Assembly (NCBI GenBank): GCA_934102215.1
Contig: CAKOSH010000006.1
Coordinates: forward strand, 1 to 64,000
Origin: an uncultured Bacilli bacterium
GTDB taxonomy: Bacteria; Bacillota_I; Bacilli_A; RF39; UBA660
Length of the DNA stretch: 64,000 nt
Direction: 5' to 3'
How positions within the stretch are numbered: position 1 is the stretch's first letter; the number at the start of each line of letters is the position of its first letter. The notes beneath the pieces were generated by a model. It made no database searches. It worked only from the letters and a program-made list of their open reading frames with translations, and was not told where the DNA came from. A program made the position numbers and the translations under genes. Shown here one piece after another: positions 32,448-42,100 of this stretch.

Positions 32448-32588
32448 TATGTTTCCTCCTTTCATGAGGAATATAACATAAATGAACATAGTGTTTCAAA
32501 TTGGTAAAATTTAATTTTGAGATAGTTTTTTATGGTGAAAATTTAATTTTTCTCTAGGGAAAAATATAGTTTTCGGATATGTTTTTAT

Positions 32589-32609
32589 ACCTAAAATTGA
32601 ATTTTAGGT
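32589..32609. repeat. 10-bp palindrome between ssb and the cysteine desulfurase gene
   Basis: ACCTAAAATT-g-AATTTTAGGT is a perfect inverted repeat around one base, 140 bp upstream of ssb. It could be an operator for a dimeric regulator or part of an overlapping transcription end. Nothing else is recognised in the 32448-32613 gap. Confidence 0.4.
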
Positions 32610-32613
32610 ATAA

Positions 32614-32642
32614 TTAAAAAAAATTACAAAAAAATGTAATTT
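32614..32642 (-). terminator. Terminator of the cysteine desulfurase gene
   Basis: AAATTACA and TGTAATTT (32621-32628, 32635-32642) form an 8-bp stem followed on the minus strand by a long T run, directly past the stop codon. Confidence 0.75.
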
Positions 32643-32648
32643 TTTTAA

Positions 32649-33833
32649 CTAATTAGCAAACTCAAAGATTTCTTTTTTATTCTTTAATACTTTTATTAAA
32701 TAATCTATTTCTTCATATGTATTATAGAAATATAAACTTATTCTAACAGTATCTTCTATGTTATCACCCATTTTGGCACAGTGTTTACCACTTCTTACGC
32801 AAATACCTTTAGTATTTAGATAAAGTCCTAAATCTCCTGATAATACTCCATCTATATTAATTAATACTATACTACCTTCTGTATCTTTATTATATATTTT
32901 TATATATGGTATCTTTTCTAGTTCTTTTATCAAATATTTCTTTAAATATTTTTCATGTCTTTCTATATTATCCATGCCTATTTCATTTAGATATTTTATT
33001 GATTCACTAAAGCCAATTATTCCACTTAAATTAGGAGTACCTGCTTCAAATCTATATGGAAGTTCAGCAAGTCTTAATGAATTACTATCATACATTAAAT
33101 TCATACCTCCACCATATTCAAATGGTATCATTTTCTTTAATAAATCATACTTTCCATAAAGCACTCCTACTCCAGTTGGTCCACACATTTTATGAGCAGA
33201 AAATGCTAAGAAATCTATATCTAAATCTTGAACATCAGTTTTAATATGAGGAACACTTTGTGCTCCATCAACTACTACTAATATATTATGTTTATGAGCT
33301 ATCTTACAAATAGTTTTTATATCTCTTTTATCTCCACTTACATTTGTTATATGAGCTAGTGATATTACTTTAGTTTTATTAGTTATTTTACTTATTAAAT
33401 CATTTATATTTAATTTCTCATTTACTGAATCTACAAATACTATCTTAATATTCTTTTTTATAGATAATATTAACCATGGAAGTATATTAGATGCATGTTC
33501 ACTACTTGATAATATTATTTCATCATTTTCTTTTAAATAATTTAAGAAATAGCCAAAACATATCATATTTAGTGAATCAGTTGTATTTCTAGTAAATATT
33601 ATTTCGTCAGTTCTTTTAGCATTAATAAACATCTTAACTAAGTCTCTTGTATAATCCATTTCATCATCTACTTTAAAACTTATATCATAATCTCCTCTAT
33701 GTGAATTAGCATTATAATCATAATAATATTCATTCATTTTATCTATAACTCTATAAGGCTTAAATGTAGTAGCAGCATTATCAAAATATATTAGACTTTT
33801 TTCTTTCATAGGAAATTCATTTTTATTATTCAC
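32649..33833 (-). CDS. Cysteine desulfurase (SufS/Csd family)
   Basis: The ~394-residue PLP enzyme would take sulfur from cysteine. IYFDNAATT, SSSEHASNILPW, VDGAQSVPH and SAHKMCGPTGVG (PLP-binding Lys near 220) are visible, and RSGKHCAK near 350 holds the active-site Cys typical of group II SufS. The start is probably a GTG at 33833 with AGGTGAGG upstream; an earlier GTG at 33845 overlaps that site. No sufBCD or sufU is adjacent, so it may serve Fe-S assembly encoded elsewhere or another sulfur pathway. Confidence 0.88.
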   Translation of the reverse strand: MNNKNEFPMKEKSLIYFDNAATTFKPYRVIDKMNEYYYDYNANSHRGDYDISFKVDDEMDYTRDLVKMFINAKRTDEIIFTRNTTDSLNMICFGYFLNYLKENDEIILSSSEHASNILPWLILSIKKNIKIVFVDSVNEKLNINDLISKITNKTKVISLAHITNVSGDKRDIKTICKIAHKHNILVVVDGAQSVPHIKTDVQDLDIDFLAFSAHKMCGPTGVGVLYGKYDLLKKMIPFEYGGGMNLMYDSNSLRLAELPYRFEAGTPNLSGIIGFSESIKYLNEIGMDNIERHEKYLKKYLIKELEKIPYIKIYNKDTEGSIVLINIDGVLSGDLGLYLNTKGICVRSGKHCAKMGDNIEDTVRISLYFYNTYEEIDYLIKVLKNKKEIFEFAN

Positions 33834-33943
33834 CTTATACCTCACCTAATATAATATATACATGTAAAATAAATTGTTTTATAGCAAATATAATAATTGA
33901 AGTAGTTTATTATTTAATATATAATATATATGGGTGAAAGAAA

Positions 33944-34303
33944 ATGGATTGTATTTTTTGTAAAATTATTAAAGGAGATATTCCATCATATACAATATAT
34001 GAAAATGAATATGTAAAGTGTTTTTTAGATGTTAATCCTAATTCTATGGGACATACATTAATTATACCTAAGAAACATTTTAAAGATATTTATGATATAG
34101 ATAATGAATATCTAAATGAAATTAATAAGGCTAGTAAAGAAGTAATTAGAATTCTTGATGAAAAACTAAAACCTAATGGATATAAACTTGTTCAAAATAA
34201 TGGAATATTACAAGAAGTAAAACATTATCATTTACATATTATTCCTAGTTATAATAAGAAAACTAATATGAATGTAAGTGATGTATTTAATATGATTAAA
34301 TAA
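33944..34303 (+). CDS. HIT-family protein (histidine triad, Hint-like)
   Basis: The 119-residue protein has the HIT fold: CIFCKIIKGDIPS at the start, HTLIIPKKHF in the middle and the triad HYHLHIIP near residue 97. Hint-type proteins hydrolyse nucleoside phosphoramidates and nucleotidyl adducts. The CxxC at residues 3-6 is common in bacterial members, but its partner His is less clear. It is divergent from the cysteine desulfurase and upstream of the membrane protein at 34358. Confidence 0.93.
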   Translation: MDCIFCKIIKGDIPSYTIYENEYVKCFLDVNPNSMGHTLIIPKKHFKDIYDIDNEYLNEINKASKEVIRILDEKLKPNGYKLVQNNGILQEVKHYHLHIIPSYNKKTNMNVSDVFNMIK

Positions 34304-34357
34304 TTGTTTATTTAGTTTATTTAGTGTATAATTGATTTATAAAAAGGAGTGACAAAA

Positions 34358-35494
34358 ATGTTTGAATCTATTGATAAAAAGAAATTAATAATAATAGGTG
34401 CTTCTTTGGTAGGATTTCTTGTTGTAGTTTTACTTGCAACATGGATTATATCTATTGTTAAGCCACATTATTATACTTATGAGGAAGTTGAGGAAAAAAT
34501 AACGCAAGCTGTTAAGAGTTATTATGATACTAACCCTACTTTAGTTCCTACTACTGATGGAGATTATACTATTCAATATAGTACATTAGTTGATGGTAAA
34601 TTTATTAAACCTCTTAATGAAATACTTAAGGATGGTGATAATTGTACTGTTAATATTGTAGTTAATAAGAGTGGTGATAATATAGCATATCTTCCATATC
34701 TAACTTGTCCTGGTACTTATGAAACTAAAGAATTATATAGAGTTATTAAAGATAATTCACCTGTTGTTACTGAAGGTAGTGGACTTTATGAAGATGAAAA
34801 TGGTGGATACTATTTTAGAGGTGAAGTTAAAAATAATTATGTAGTTTTTGGTACAATAAGTATTAATGATAAAGATAATCCTTATCTTTGGAGAATAATT
34901 AGTATTGAAGATGATAACACTATTAAAATAATAAATGAAACTGGTAAAAGAGATCAATATTCATGGGATAATAGATATAATGAAGGTAAAGATGCTACCT
35001 GGGGATACAATAACTTTGAACTTAGTAGAGCTAAAGAAATCTTAAAGAATACTGAAAGTAACGAAGAAATAGTTAATGAAAATATTAAGAATGCTATTAT
35101 TTCTAAGGAATTATGTGTTGGTAAAAGAAAACTAAATGATGAAACTAAAAATGGTAGTGTTGAATGTTCTGTTAAATCAACTGATAAATATATGTTTGGA
35201 CTTATTACTCCATATGAATATATGAGAGCAAGTCTTGATGATAATTGTAAAGTTGCTAATAGTCCTTCTTGTTCTAACTATAATTATTTATATCATGATA
35301 GATGGAATACTTGGTCTTTAACAGCACTTGATACAGAGGATAATGATTATTCAGTTTTCTATTTAAATGGTTCTAATTTTAATACTACAAGAGCTAGTTT
35401 AGAAAGAAGATTCATATTAACAGCATATATTAATAAGAGAGCTTTATTTAAGTCTGGTAATGGTACTCTTGAAGATCCATATGTTGTAAGATAA
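34358..35494 (+). CDS. Membrane-anchored protein with DUF6273-like (lectin-fold-like) C-terminus
   Basis: The ~378-residue protein has one N-terminal membrane helix (about 8-30), a ~100-residue pilin-like or beta-rich domain with two Cys, and a C-terminal domain (about 140-378). That domain has RIISIEDDNTIKIINE, a central WSLTAL and NDYSVFYLNGSN, ending in a strand like the C-terminus of the variable surface proteins but AT-rich and without GC-rich overwriting. It seems to be a fixed relative. ATG at 34358 follows AAGGAG; the GTG at 34349 overlaps that site. It is convergent with the HerA-type gene. Confidence 0.65.
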   Translation: MFESIDKKKLIIIGASLVGFLVVVLLATWIISIVKPHYYTYEEVEEKITQAVKSYYDTNPTLVPTTDGDYTIQYSTLVDGKFIKPLNEILKDGDNCTVNIVVNKSGDNIAYLPYLTCPGTYETKELYRVIKDNSPVVTEGSGLYEDENGGYYFRGEVKNNYVVFGTISINDKDNPYLWRIISIEDDNTIKIINETGKRDQYSWDNRYNEGKDATWGYNNFELSRAKEILKNTESNEEIVNENIKNAIISKELCVGKRKLNDETKNGSVECSVKSTDKYMFGLITPYEYMRASLDDNCKVANSPSCSNYNYLYHDRWNTWSLTALDTEDNDYSVFYLNGSNFNTTRASLERRFILTAYINKRALFKSGNGTLEDPYVVR

Positions 35495-35504
35495 TTAGTA
35501 AAAT

Positions 35505-35532
35505 GAAAACCCTATTGTTGAATAGGGTTTTC
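35505..35532. terminator. Bidirectional terminator
   Basis: GAAAACCCTATT and AATAGGGTTTTC (35505-35516, 35521-35532) form a perfect 12-bp stem with a GTTG loop, between two convergent genes. A and T runs within the stem suit termination on both strands. The stop codon of the HerA-type gene lies inside the hairpin. Confidence 0.85.
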
Positions 35533-37365
35533 ATTTGTAACAATGTTTGTATTATTATTTTGAACTTGGCTTAATTTAAGTTGTTCTTGTTCCTCTAGTA
35601 ATTCTTCACTCTTTCTAAACCATTCTGTACCAATATGTGCATTACTTGAATTTGGTGTTGGATCTGGTTTATCTATTTTAGTGAATGTTGGTATATTAAA
35701 TGCATTTCCAAAACATAATGCAACACCTGGTCTTAATGTTTTTAATCTTTCTACATCTGTTTCACTTATACTATGAGTTATATTTTTAACGATTTCAAGG
35801 TCAGCTGGATGGAACATTCTAAGAACTAAATAATTTGAGCATTGACTAAGTGCTGTATTAGAAAGTTCACTAGGTCTTTGTGTTATAAGTCCTAAAACAA
35901 CTCCATATTTTCTTCCTTCTTTTGTAATTCTATCAAATATATTATAACCTATTGTATTTATATCATTATCATTTTGAACATATCTGTGTGCTTCTTCTAA
36001 GATTATTTGCATTGGGAAACCTCCCCTATTTTCTAAACTAATCGCATAATCAAAGAATAATTTAGAATATACTTTAGTAAGTACTTTAGCAAATCTTTCA
36101 TCTACATAGTTTAAATTAAAGTTTACTATTTGAGCTTTTTCACCAGTTACTGCAGTAAATATATTTTTTATATAATCTGATTTAGGAATATATTCAGGAA
36201 CATCAAAATATATTCCATAGTCTCCATTTATTATTGCATCTAATCTTACTTTTAATATATTATTAACATCATAAACTTTATCACTTTTTAGAACACCTTC
36301 ACTAATAAGAGCGAATTCAAATGCATTATATAAATCTTTTAATGTATAGAATTTAGGTTTCATATTCCTGTTAAGTTTTAATTCTTCATGAACATAACTT
36401 TCTAAAAATTCTGTAACTAACTGCATTGTATTTATTTTACCTGTTTGGTCTATATTCAAACATTGTCTTAATGTTCTTGTGTATCCCGGTTGAACTATCT
36501 TACTTTCCAAATTTATATCATTTGTGTAGAATGCTGTTAAAACTGCGACAACTTGATCTCTTATTTGAGCTGAACTTTTACCACTTGTAAGTATATCTAA
36601 TATAGCTTTAGCAATAATATTATTTTTCATATCTCTTACTTTAGATTCATCTTCTGTAAATAGATAAACGTATCTAAGCGCTTTTTCAATTATAGGAAGT
36701 TGTGATGGGGAATCTACATTTAAAAGTAATGCTATATCATCAACTTCAAGATAATATGGTGGTATTTTAACTATTTCACTTTTTGTAAATCCAGGGTCAG
36801 TAGTAAGTGTTTTACATCTACAAAATTTTGTTTGATTAATTCTATCAAGAGCGTGATGATATTCACCATATACATCAAATAATACTATATTAGCATTTGT
36901 TGGAATATAGTTTCTTCTATAAAATAAATTTTGAAATATTCTTGTTACACTACAACTCTTACCACTACCAGTATTACCTATAATAGCAAAGTGATTTGAA
37001 AAGAAATTATCTATATTAGCAGATACATTAAATCCATCATATATAAGACTTTTTCCAATATAAAGGTCAGTTGGTGTATCTACTTGTTGATTACCTACAA
37101 GTGCGATTACTTCATCTTTATTAACTATTCTTGCTTTAGCATCAGCAGTTGGTTTATTTAAAACGCCACTATAAAATTCATTATTAATAAATTCTCCAAC
37201 TAAAATACAAGATATTTCATCTCTAGTTATTGATGTAATTTCAGCAACTACTTTAAATTTATCTTCAAATACAATATGTACTCCAACTAAAGTTGTTTCT
37301 ACTCTTTTTGATAAGTTTTCTAATTTAATATTTTGTTCAAATATTGATATTATTTTTCCAAACAT
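35512..37365 (-). CDS. HerA-type ATPase (DUF87, FtsK-HerA superfamily)
   Basis: The 617-residue protein has an N-terminal HAS-barrel-like region (about 1-95), Walker A GNTGSGKS (130-137), a large insertion, Walker B IILEEAHRYV near 455, and RxSQRP-type sensor motif TQRPSEL. HerA hexamers translocate DNA, usually with a NurA nuclease; related proteins also pair with Sir2 or DUF4297 in defence. No nuclease gene is adjacent here, so it is probably a housekeeping DNA-repair or segregation ATPase of this lineage, but an unlinked partner is possible. Confidence 0.87.
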   Translation of the reverse strand: MFGKIISIFEQNIKLENLSKRVETTLVGVHIVFEDKFKVVAEITSITRDEISCILVGEFINNEFYSGVLNKPTADAKARIVNKDEVIALVGNQQVDTPTDLYIGKSLIYDGFNVSANIDNFFSNHFAIIGNTGSGKSCSVTRIFQNLFYRRNYIPTNANIVLFDVYGEYHHALDRINQTKFCRCKTLTTDPGFTKSEIVKIPPYYLEVDDIALLLNVDSPSQLPIIEKALRYVYLFTEDESKVRDMKNNIIAKAILDILTSGKSSAQIRDQVVAVLTAFYTNDINLESKIVQPGYTRTLRQCLNIDQTGKINTMQLVTEFLESYVHEELKLNRNMKPKFYTLKDLYNAFEFALISEGVLKSDKVYDVNNILKVRLDAIINGDYGIYFDVPEYIPKSDYIKNIFTAVTGEKAQIVNFNLNYVDERFAKVLTKVYSKLFFDYAISLENRGGFPMQIILEEAHRYVQNDNDINTIGYNIFDRITKEGRKYGVVLGLITQRPSELSNTALSQCSNYLVLRMFHPADLEIVKNITHSISETDVERLKTLRPGVALCFGNAFNIPTFTKIDKPDPTPNSSNAHIGTEWFRKSEELLEEQEQLKLSQVQNNNTNIVTNENPIQQ

Positions 37366-37406
37366 ATAAGCACCTTCTTATTCTATTAAGATTATATCAT
37401 TAAAAA

Positions 37407-37424
37407 GGTACTATTGCTAGTACC
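37407..37424 (-). terminator. Terminator of the membrane protein gene at 37427
   Basis: GGTACT and AGTACC (37407-37412, 37419-37424) form a 6-bp stem followed by TTTTTA on the minus strand, just past the stop codon. Confidence 0.7.
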
Positions 37425-37426
37425 AA

Positions 37427-38017
37427 TTATTTAACAATTATATTTTTTAATTCATCAGTAGGTTTTATTTTAGTTATTTTATATATTTCATTTATTAAAT
37501 CTATTATATCTTTATAATTGAAATTATCTGTTATTATATAGTATTTTTTATCATTTGATATAATTACTATATCTCTACCATCATATAGATAATTACTTAT
37601 ATTTAAGTCATTTTTATAACCATATTCATTTATATTTTTTAAATCAATTTCATATTTTTTAGGAATATATGCTCCATATTTATATGGATTAGATGCTTTA
37701 ACAAGTTTATATGGATTATATACTTTATCTTTTCTTGATATATTTTTAGATGGAAGTAATAGATTCAAATATAATGTATCTTCTTCTATAACTATACTTA
37801 TACTTTTATAATACCTTATACCTGTTATGATATTGCCTATCAAAAATACATTTGGTACTGATAATATAAATAATGAAATAAATATTCCAAGTATATTTGG
37901 CTTTATATCTAATAATAAAAAGAATATTAATATTGTTGGGATTAGAAAGAATATTTCTAGTATTATATCTAATATTATTGTATGCATAAATTTATCTTTT
38001 TTAGCTATTATTTTCAT
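37427..38017 (-). CDS. Two-helix membrane protein with PH-like domain, unknown function
   Basis: The ~196-residue product has two transmembrane helices near the N-terminus (about 13-35 and 42-65) and a beta-rich cytoplasmic part of ~110 residues with the feel of a bacterial PH-like domain (IVIEEDTLYLNLLL, then a C-terminal helix). ATG at 38017 follows AGGAG; upstream codons are out of range of a site. It is downstream of valS, after that gene's terminator. No specific role is recognised. Confidence 0.65.
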   Translation of the reverse strand: MKIIAKKDKFMHTIILDIILEIFFLIPTILIFFLLLDIKPNILGIFISLFILSVPNVFLIGNIITGIRYYKSISIVIEEDTLYLNLLLPSKNISRKDKVYNPYKLVKASNPYKYGAYIPKKYEIDLKNINEYGYKNDLNISNYLYDGRDIVIISNDKKYYIITDNFNYKDIIDLINEIYKITKIKPTDELKNIIVK

Positions 38018-38056
38018 ATACTCTCCTGTTTTATAATTATAACATGACAAAAGAAA

Positions 38057-38076
38057 AATGAGAACTTAATCTCATT
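38057..38076 (-). terminator. Terminator of valS
   Basis: AATGAG and CTCATT (38057-38062, 38071-38076) form a short stem followed by TTTTTC on the minus strand, at the valS stop codon. Confidence 0.7.
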
Positions 38077-40600
38077 AATTCTTTCTTAATATTTCAAGTT
38101 TATGTTCTTCTTTAGCTAAATCTTCTCTTTCTTTATTAACTATTGCTTCAGGTGCTTTATTAACATAGTTTTCATTAGAAAGAAGTTTTTTACGTCTTTC
38201 AATAGATGCTTCTAGTTTTAATATTTCTTCTTGTATCTTTTGTTTTTCTTCTTCACTATTTTTAGAATTATCAAAATATATATCAAATTTATAGTTATAT
38301 AGTTCAATAGTTAATTTATCTTTATATGTAGGAATTTCTACTATTTTATCTTCTAGTTTTAACATTTTATTTAATAATGTATTCTTGTTATAATCTATTA
38401 TTTCTATATCATTTGATATTTTATTTTCTAGTTTTTTATTTCTAAATAGTGTTATATATTCTAACATATTATCCATTTCTTTAGTGATATCGTTATATAT
38501 TTGTTTTTTATTATATGTTGGATATTCACTTTGTAATAGTAATTCTGTATCTTTTATTTCAAAGTTACTATATATTTCTTCTGTTACGAATGGCATAAAT
38601 GGATGTAACATTTTTATAATACATGTTATTGTATATAGAAGTGTACTCTTTGTACCATTTGATTCACTGAATTTAGACATTTCTATATATTTATCACAGA
38701 ATATATCCCATATAAATGAATATAAGCAACTTCCTGCATTATTAAATTCATATTTGTCCATTGATTTTGTTACTGCATGAATTGTTTCATTTAATTTAGA
38801 AAGCATCCATTTATCAGCATCATTTAAATTTTCTAATTTATAATCTTCCCTCTTAAAGTTTTCAAGTTTCATAAGTACGAATCTTGATGCATTCCATAAT
38901 TTATTTATGAAGTTCCAAGTTGATGCTACTTTATCTGTATCAAATTTTATATCCATTCCCATAGAGGAAGTTGTTGTTAAATAGAATCTTAAAGCATCAC
39001 ATCCATATTCATCTATTAAGTCCATTGGATCTATTCCATTACCAAGTGATTTAGACATTTTTCTACCTTGTTTATCTCTTATAAGTCCATGAATTATACA
39101 GTCTTTGAATGGACGATTATTCATTTGTTTAAGTGATGAAAATGCCATTCTTGCTACCCAGAAGAATATTATGTCGTATGCTGTTACTAAAACATCTGTT
39201 GGGAAATATCTTTCTAAATCTTCTGTTTTATTTGGCCAACCAAGAGTACTAAATGGCCATAATGCACTACTAAACCATGTATCTAAAACATCATTATCTT
39301 GAGTCCATCCGTCCCCTGGACATTCTACTTGTACTTTAATTTCATCATCTTTATACCAAGCAGGAATTCTATGTCCCCACCATAATTGTCTACTTATACA
39401 CCAATCATGACAATCTTCCATCCAATGATTAAGTATCTTTTCAAATTTCTTTGGTATAAAGTTTATCTTTTTATCTTTAGATTTTTGAGCATTTAATAAG
39501 TCTTCACTCATACCTTTCATACTAACAAACCATTGTTTAGAAAGATAAGGTTCTACTACTGCACGAGTTCTTTCAGAATGACCTACACTATGTGTCATCT
39601 TTTCAACACTGATAAGTAATCCTTCTTTTTCTAAATCTTTAAGTAGTTCACTTCTACATTCTTCTCTTGTCATACCATTATATTTACCAGTAAGTTCATT
39701 CATAGTTGCATCTTCATTCATTATGACAATTCTTTCTAAGTTATGTCTATTTCCTACTTCAAAATCATTAGGATCATGTGCTGGTGTTATTTTAACGCAG
39801 CCTGTTCCAAAAGTAGGATCTGCATGTTCATCACCTATAATTGGTATTAATTTATTAACAATTGGAAGTATAACATTCTTACCTATTAAATCATTATATC
39901 TTTCATCTTCTGGGTTTACTGCTACTGCTGTATCACCAAATAATGTTTCTGGTCTAGTTGTTGCTACATCTAAATACTTATCACTTCCTTCAATAAAGTA
40001 TTTTAAATGATAGAATGCGCCTTCATCTTCTTCATAAATAACTTCTTCATTAGAAAGTGCTGTTTTAGCAACAGGATCCCAGTTTATAATCTTTTCACCT
40101 CTATAGATAAGTCCTTCATTATATAATTTAATAAATACTGTATTTACTGCATTATTAAGTCCTTCATCCAAAGTAAATCTTTCTCTCGTATAGTCTACAC
40201 ATAATCCCATGGTTTTCCATTGATTATGAATGTTATCTCTATGTTCATCAGTCCACTTCCAGCATTCTTTTAAGAATCCTTCTCTTCCAAGTTCATATTT
40301 ATTTATACCTTGCTCTTTTAATCTATTAACAACTTTTGCTTCAGTTGCAATAGCGGCATGATCCATACCAGGAAGCCACAAAGTATCAAATCCTTTCATT
40401 TTTTTATATCTAATAATTGCATCTTGAATGCTTGTATTAAGCGCATGTCCTAAATGAAGATTACCTGTAACATTAGGTGGTGGTATAACTATTGTAAATG
40501 GTTCTTTACTTTTATCACCTGCTTCAAATAAATGACTCTTCATCCATGCATCATATTTACCATTTTCTACTTCTTTATGGTTATATTTTTTATCTAACAT
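38075..40600 (-). CDS. valS: Valyl-tRNA synthetase
   Basis: The 841-residue class I synthetase has the HIGH-type motif NLHLGHAL (about residue 43-50), a CP1 editing domain (TTRPETLFGDTAVAVNPED near 215), WWGHRIPAWY, KMSKSLGNGIDP (about 515) and a C-terminal coiled-coil arm, slightly shorter than usual. It follows an HD-hydrolase gene by 3 bp under a shared T-box with a Val (GTA) specifier. Confidence 0.96.
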   Translation of the reverse strand: MLDKKYNHKEVENGKYDAWMKSHLFEAGDKSKEPFTIVIPPPNVTGNLHLGHALNTSIQDAIIRYKKMKGFDTLWLPGMDHAAIATEAKVVNRLKEQGINKYELGREGFLKECWKWTDEHRDNIHNQWKTMGLCVDYTRERFTLDEGLNNAVNTVFIKLYNEGLIYRGEKIINWDPVAKTALSNEEVIYEEDEGAFYHLKYFIEGSDKYLDVATTRPETLFGDTAVAVNPEDERYNDLIGKNVILPIVNKLIPIIGDEHADPTFGTGCVKITPAHDPNDFEVGNRHNLERIVIMNEDATMNELTGKYNGMTREECRSELLKDLEKEGLLISVEKMTHSVGHSERTRAVVEPYLSKQWFVSMKGMSEDLLNAQKSKDKKINFIPKKFEKILNHWMEDCHDWCISRQLWWGHRIPAWYKDDEIKVQVECPGDGWTQDNDVLDTWFSSALWPFSTLGWPNKTEDLERYFPTDVLVTAYDIIFFWVARMAFSSLKQMNNRPFKDCIIHGLIRDKQGRKMSKSLGNGIDPMDLIDEYGCDALRFYLTTTSSMGMDIKFDTDKVASTWNFINKLWNASRFVLMKLENFKREDYKLENLNDADKWMLSKLNETIHAVTKSMDKYEFNNAGSCLYSFIWDIFCDKYIEMSKFSESNGTKSTLLYTITCIIKMLHPFMPFVTEEIYSNFEIKDTELLLQSEYPTYNKKQIYNDITKEMDNMLEYITLFRNKKLENKISNDIEIIDYNKNTLLNKMLKLEDKIVEIPTYKDKLTIELYNYKFDIYFDNSKNSEEEKQKIQEEILKLEASIERRKKLLSNENYVNKAPEAIVNKEREDLAKEEHKLEILRKN

Positions 40601-40603
40601 AAT

Positions 40604-41341
40604 CTATTCTCCTTTTAAATATTTCTTTACTTCATCAAAATAAGGTTTAAACTTATCTTTATTTTTAATATGTTCAAACATTTTATCATAGTAACCTTTT
40701 TCTAATATGGTTTGTTTACTATAATCATAGTTTAAATCAAAAGCAAATGCTAAAAAGACAAGTATCTTATCATTAACTGTTTTAACATATTCATTTTTGA
40801 CTAATTTATGTTTCTTAAATTCTAATATTACTTCACTTGATATTTCACTGTCATCCTCATTTAATTCTAATATTCTAGGATTAGAAAATGCATATAATAT
40901 ATCTAATTTATCAGCATCTCTTATTATTTTAGAATGTAATGTTTCTTTTACTGATAAGTCTTCATCTATACTATATTTATTATGATTAAGTATTGCTTTC
41001 TTTACTACATCATAATCTTCAGCACTTAATTTATAATTCTTTATATCTCCATCATCAAATAATAATTTGCATCCAAGAACTGCATGATCAATAGATTCAT
41101 TATCATTAAATGTCTTATATTGTTTCCATTGTTTAAATCTACCATAATCATGTAATAGTCCAATTAAACATGCTAAATAGTTATCATCTTCATCTAAATT
41201 TAATGTATATGATATTTCATCACATTCATGCATGACTCGGTAACTATGTTTATATTTATATTCTATCATTTTATCATCTAAATCAAATGACATAACATAC
41301 TTATCAAATTCATCTAAATTATCATTCATTTCATTTTTCAT
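40604..41341 (-). CDS. HD-domain phosphohydrolase
   Basis: The 245-residue protein is an HD metal-dependent phosphohydrolase with His in HSYRVMHEC (about residue 29), the HD pair in GLLHDYGR (near 71) and Asp in IIRDADKLD (near 141). HD enzymes cleave nucleotides, (p)ppGpp or cyclic dinucleotides; the substrate is unknown. It is the first gene after the valine T-box and is followed within 3 bp by valS, an arrangement that puts it under valine-tRNA control. Confidence 0.82.
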   Translation of the reverse strand: MKNEMNDNLDEFDKYVMSFDLDDKMIEYKYKHSYRVMHECDEISYTLNLDEDDNYLACLIGLLHDYGRFKQWKQYKTFNDNESIDHAVLGCKLLFDDGDIKNYKLSAEDYDVVKKAILNHNKYSIDEDLSVKETLHSKIIRDADKLDILYAFSNPRILELNEDDSEISSEVILEFKKHKLVKNEYVKTVNDKILVFLAFAFDLNYDYSKQTILEKGYYDKMFEHIKNKDKFKPYFDEVKKYLKGE

Positions 41342-41351
41342 AACTTTTCCT

Positions 41352-41565
41352 CCAAAAGAAAAGATGATACCAAAGGACGATTAAATCGTGGTACCACCTT
41401 ATTTACTTCTTATATTTTTAACGCATAATTACGTAATTTCTTACTAAACTCAGAAATTAAACTCACAAGCTACCTTCATATATCTTCCTTAAGAAAAGCT
41501 TTCAGCTAATAACTTTTCATCTCTAATAAGTAGTATATATTACTCCTCTTGGTCTTTGTTTTTAT
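41352..41565 (-). promoter_or_regulatory. T-box leader of the HD-hydrolase/valS operon
   Basis: The minus strand shows the T-box sequence AAGGTGGTACCACG (41400-41387), a terminator in which GGTACCA pairs with TGGTATC, and a following T-rich run. About 75 nt upstream, GAAGGTAGC places a GTA valine codon at 41473-41471 in a likely specifier loop. Uncharged tRNA-Val would permit read-through. Confidence 0.88.
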
Positions 41566-41572
41566 GATTTAG

Positions 41573-41601
41573 ATTATACAACTTAAACTTTAAACTGTCA
41601 A
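41573..41601 (-). promoter_or_regulatory. Sigma-A promoter of the valS T-box operon
   Basis: TTGACA (41601-41596) and TATAAT (41578-41573) are consensus and 17 bp apart on the minus strand. The start near 41566 opens the T-box transcript. Confidence 0.9.
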
Positions 41602-41614
41602 TTACATTTAGAAA

Positions 41615-42076
41615 TTATTCATTGTAATCTTTATTTGATAATCTAAGTACACTATTATTACCATTTACTTTTTCTTGTAATTCTTCTTGTCTTTGATAAA
41701 ATTCATCTCTAACTCTAGCAATATTTGCTCGTGTAGATAAATTATATCTCTTTATTAATAGTTTACCATTTTCTTTATGACATTCACTTTTCATAGTTTC
41801 ATAATCAGTGCTTATAAAACTTACTGTGTGTGGTTCTTCAAATATAACATCATCTACATCTACAAAAGTATCATCTTGTTCTTTTTTCATAAATATAACA
41901 TCATATTCTTCATGTATTTTACCATCATAATCATATTTAACAGTATGTTTTGTTATATAACATGGCATTACTATAAAACAATCTGTATCAATTATAGGTA
42001 GTCCACACATATCATGTCCTGTATATTTTTGTATTTCGTATAAAGCATACGCTGTTGGATAATTTATTTCGTCCAT
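41615..42076 (-). CDS. Conserved-looking protein of unknown function after rbfA
   Basis: The 153-residue soluble protein has no membrane segment. Its N-terminus (YPTAYALYEIQKYTG) and central beta-rich part (FIVMPCYITKHTVKYD) give way to a helical, charged end. It follows rbfA by 24 bp on the same strand and so may be the last gene of the nusA-infB operon, or just precede the valS promoter at 41573-41601. I do not recognise a family. Confidence 0.65.
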   Translation of the reverse strand: MDEINYPTAYALYEIQKYTGHDMCGLPIIDTDCFIVMPCYITKHTVKYDYDGKIHEEYDVIFMKKEQDDTFVDVDDVIFEEPHTVSFISTDYETMKSECHKENGKLLIKRYNLSTRANIARVRDEFYQRQEELQEKVNGNNSVLRLSNKDYNE

Positions 42077-42100
42077 TATTATTTCCCCTGTCTTTATAAA

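Noticed and set aside
35512..37365. A HerA-Sir2 or HerA-NurA defence operon
   Set aside because: Neither neighbour encodes a nuclease or Sir2 domain; the flanking genes are a convergent membrane protein and a PH-like membrane protein.
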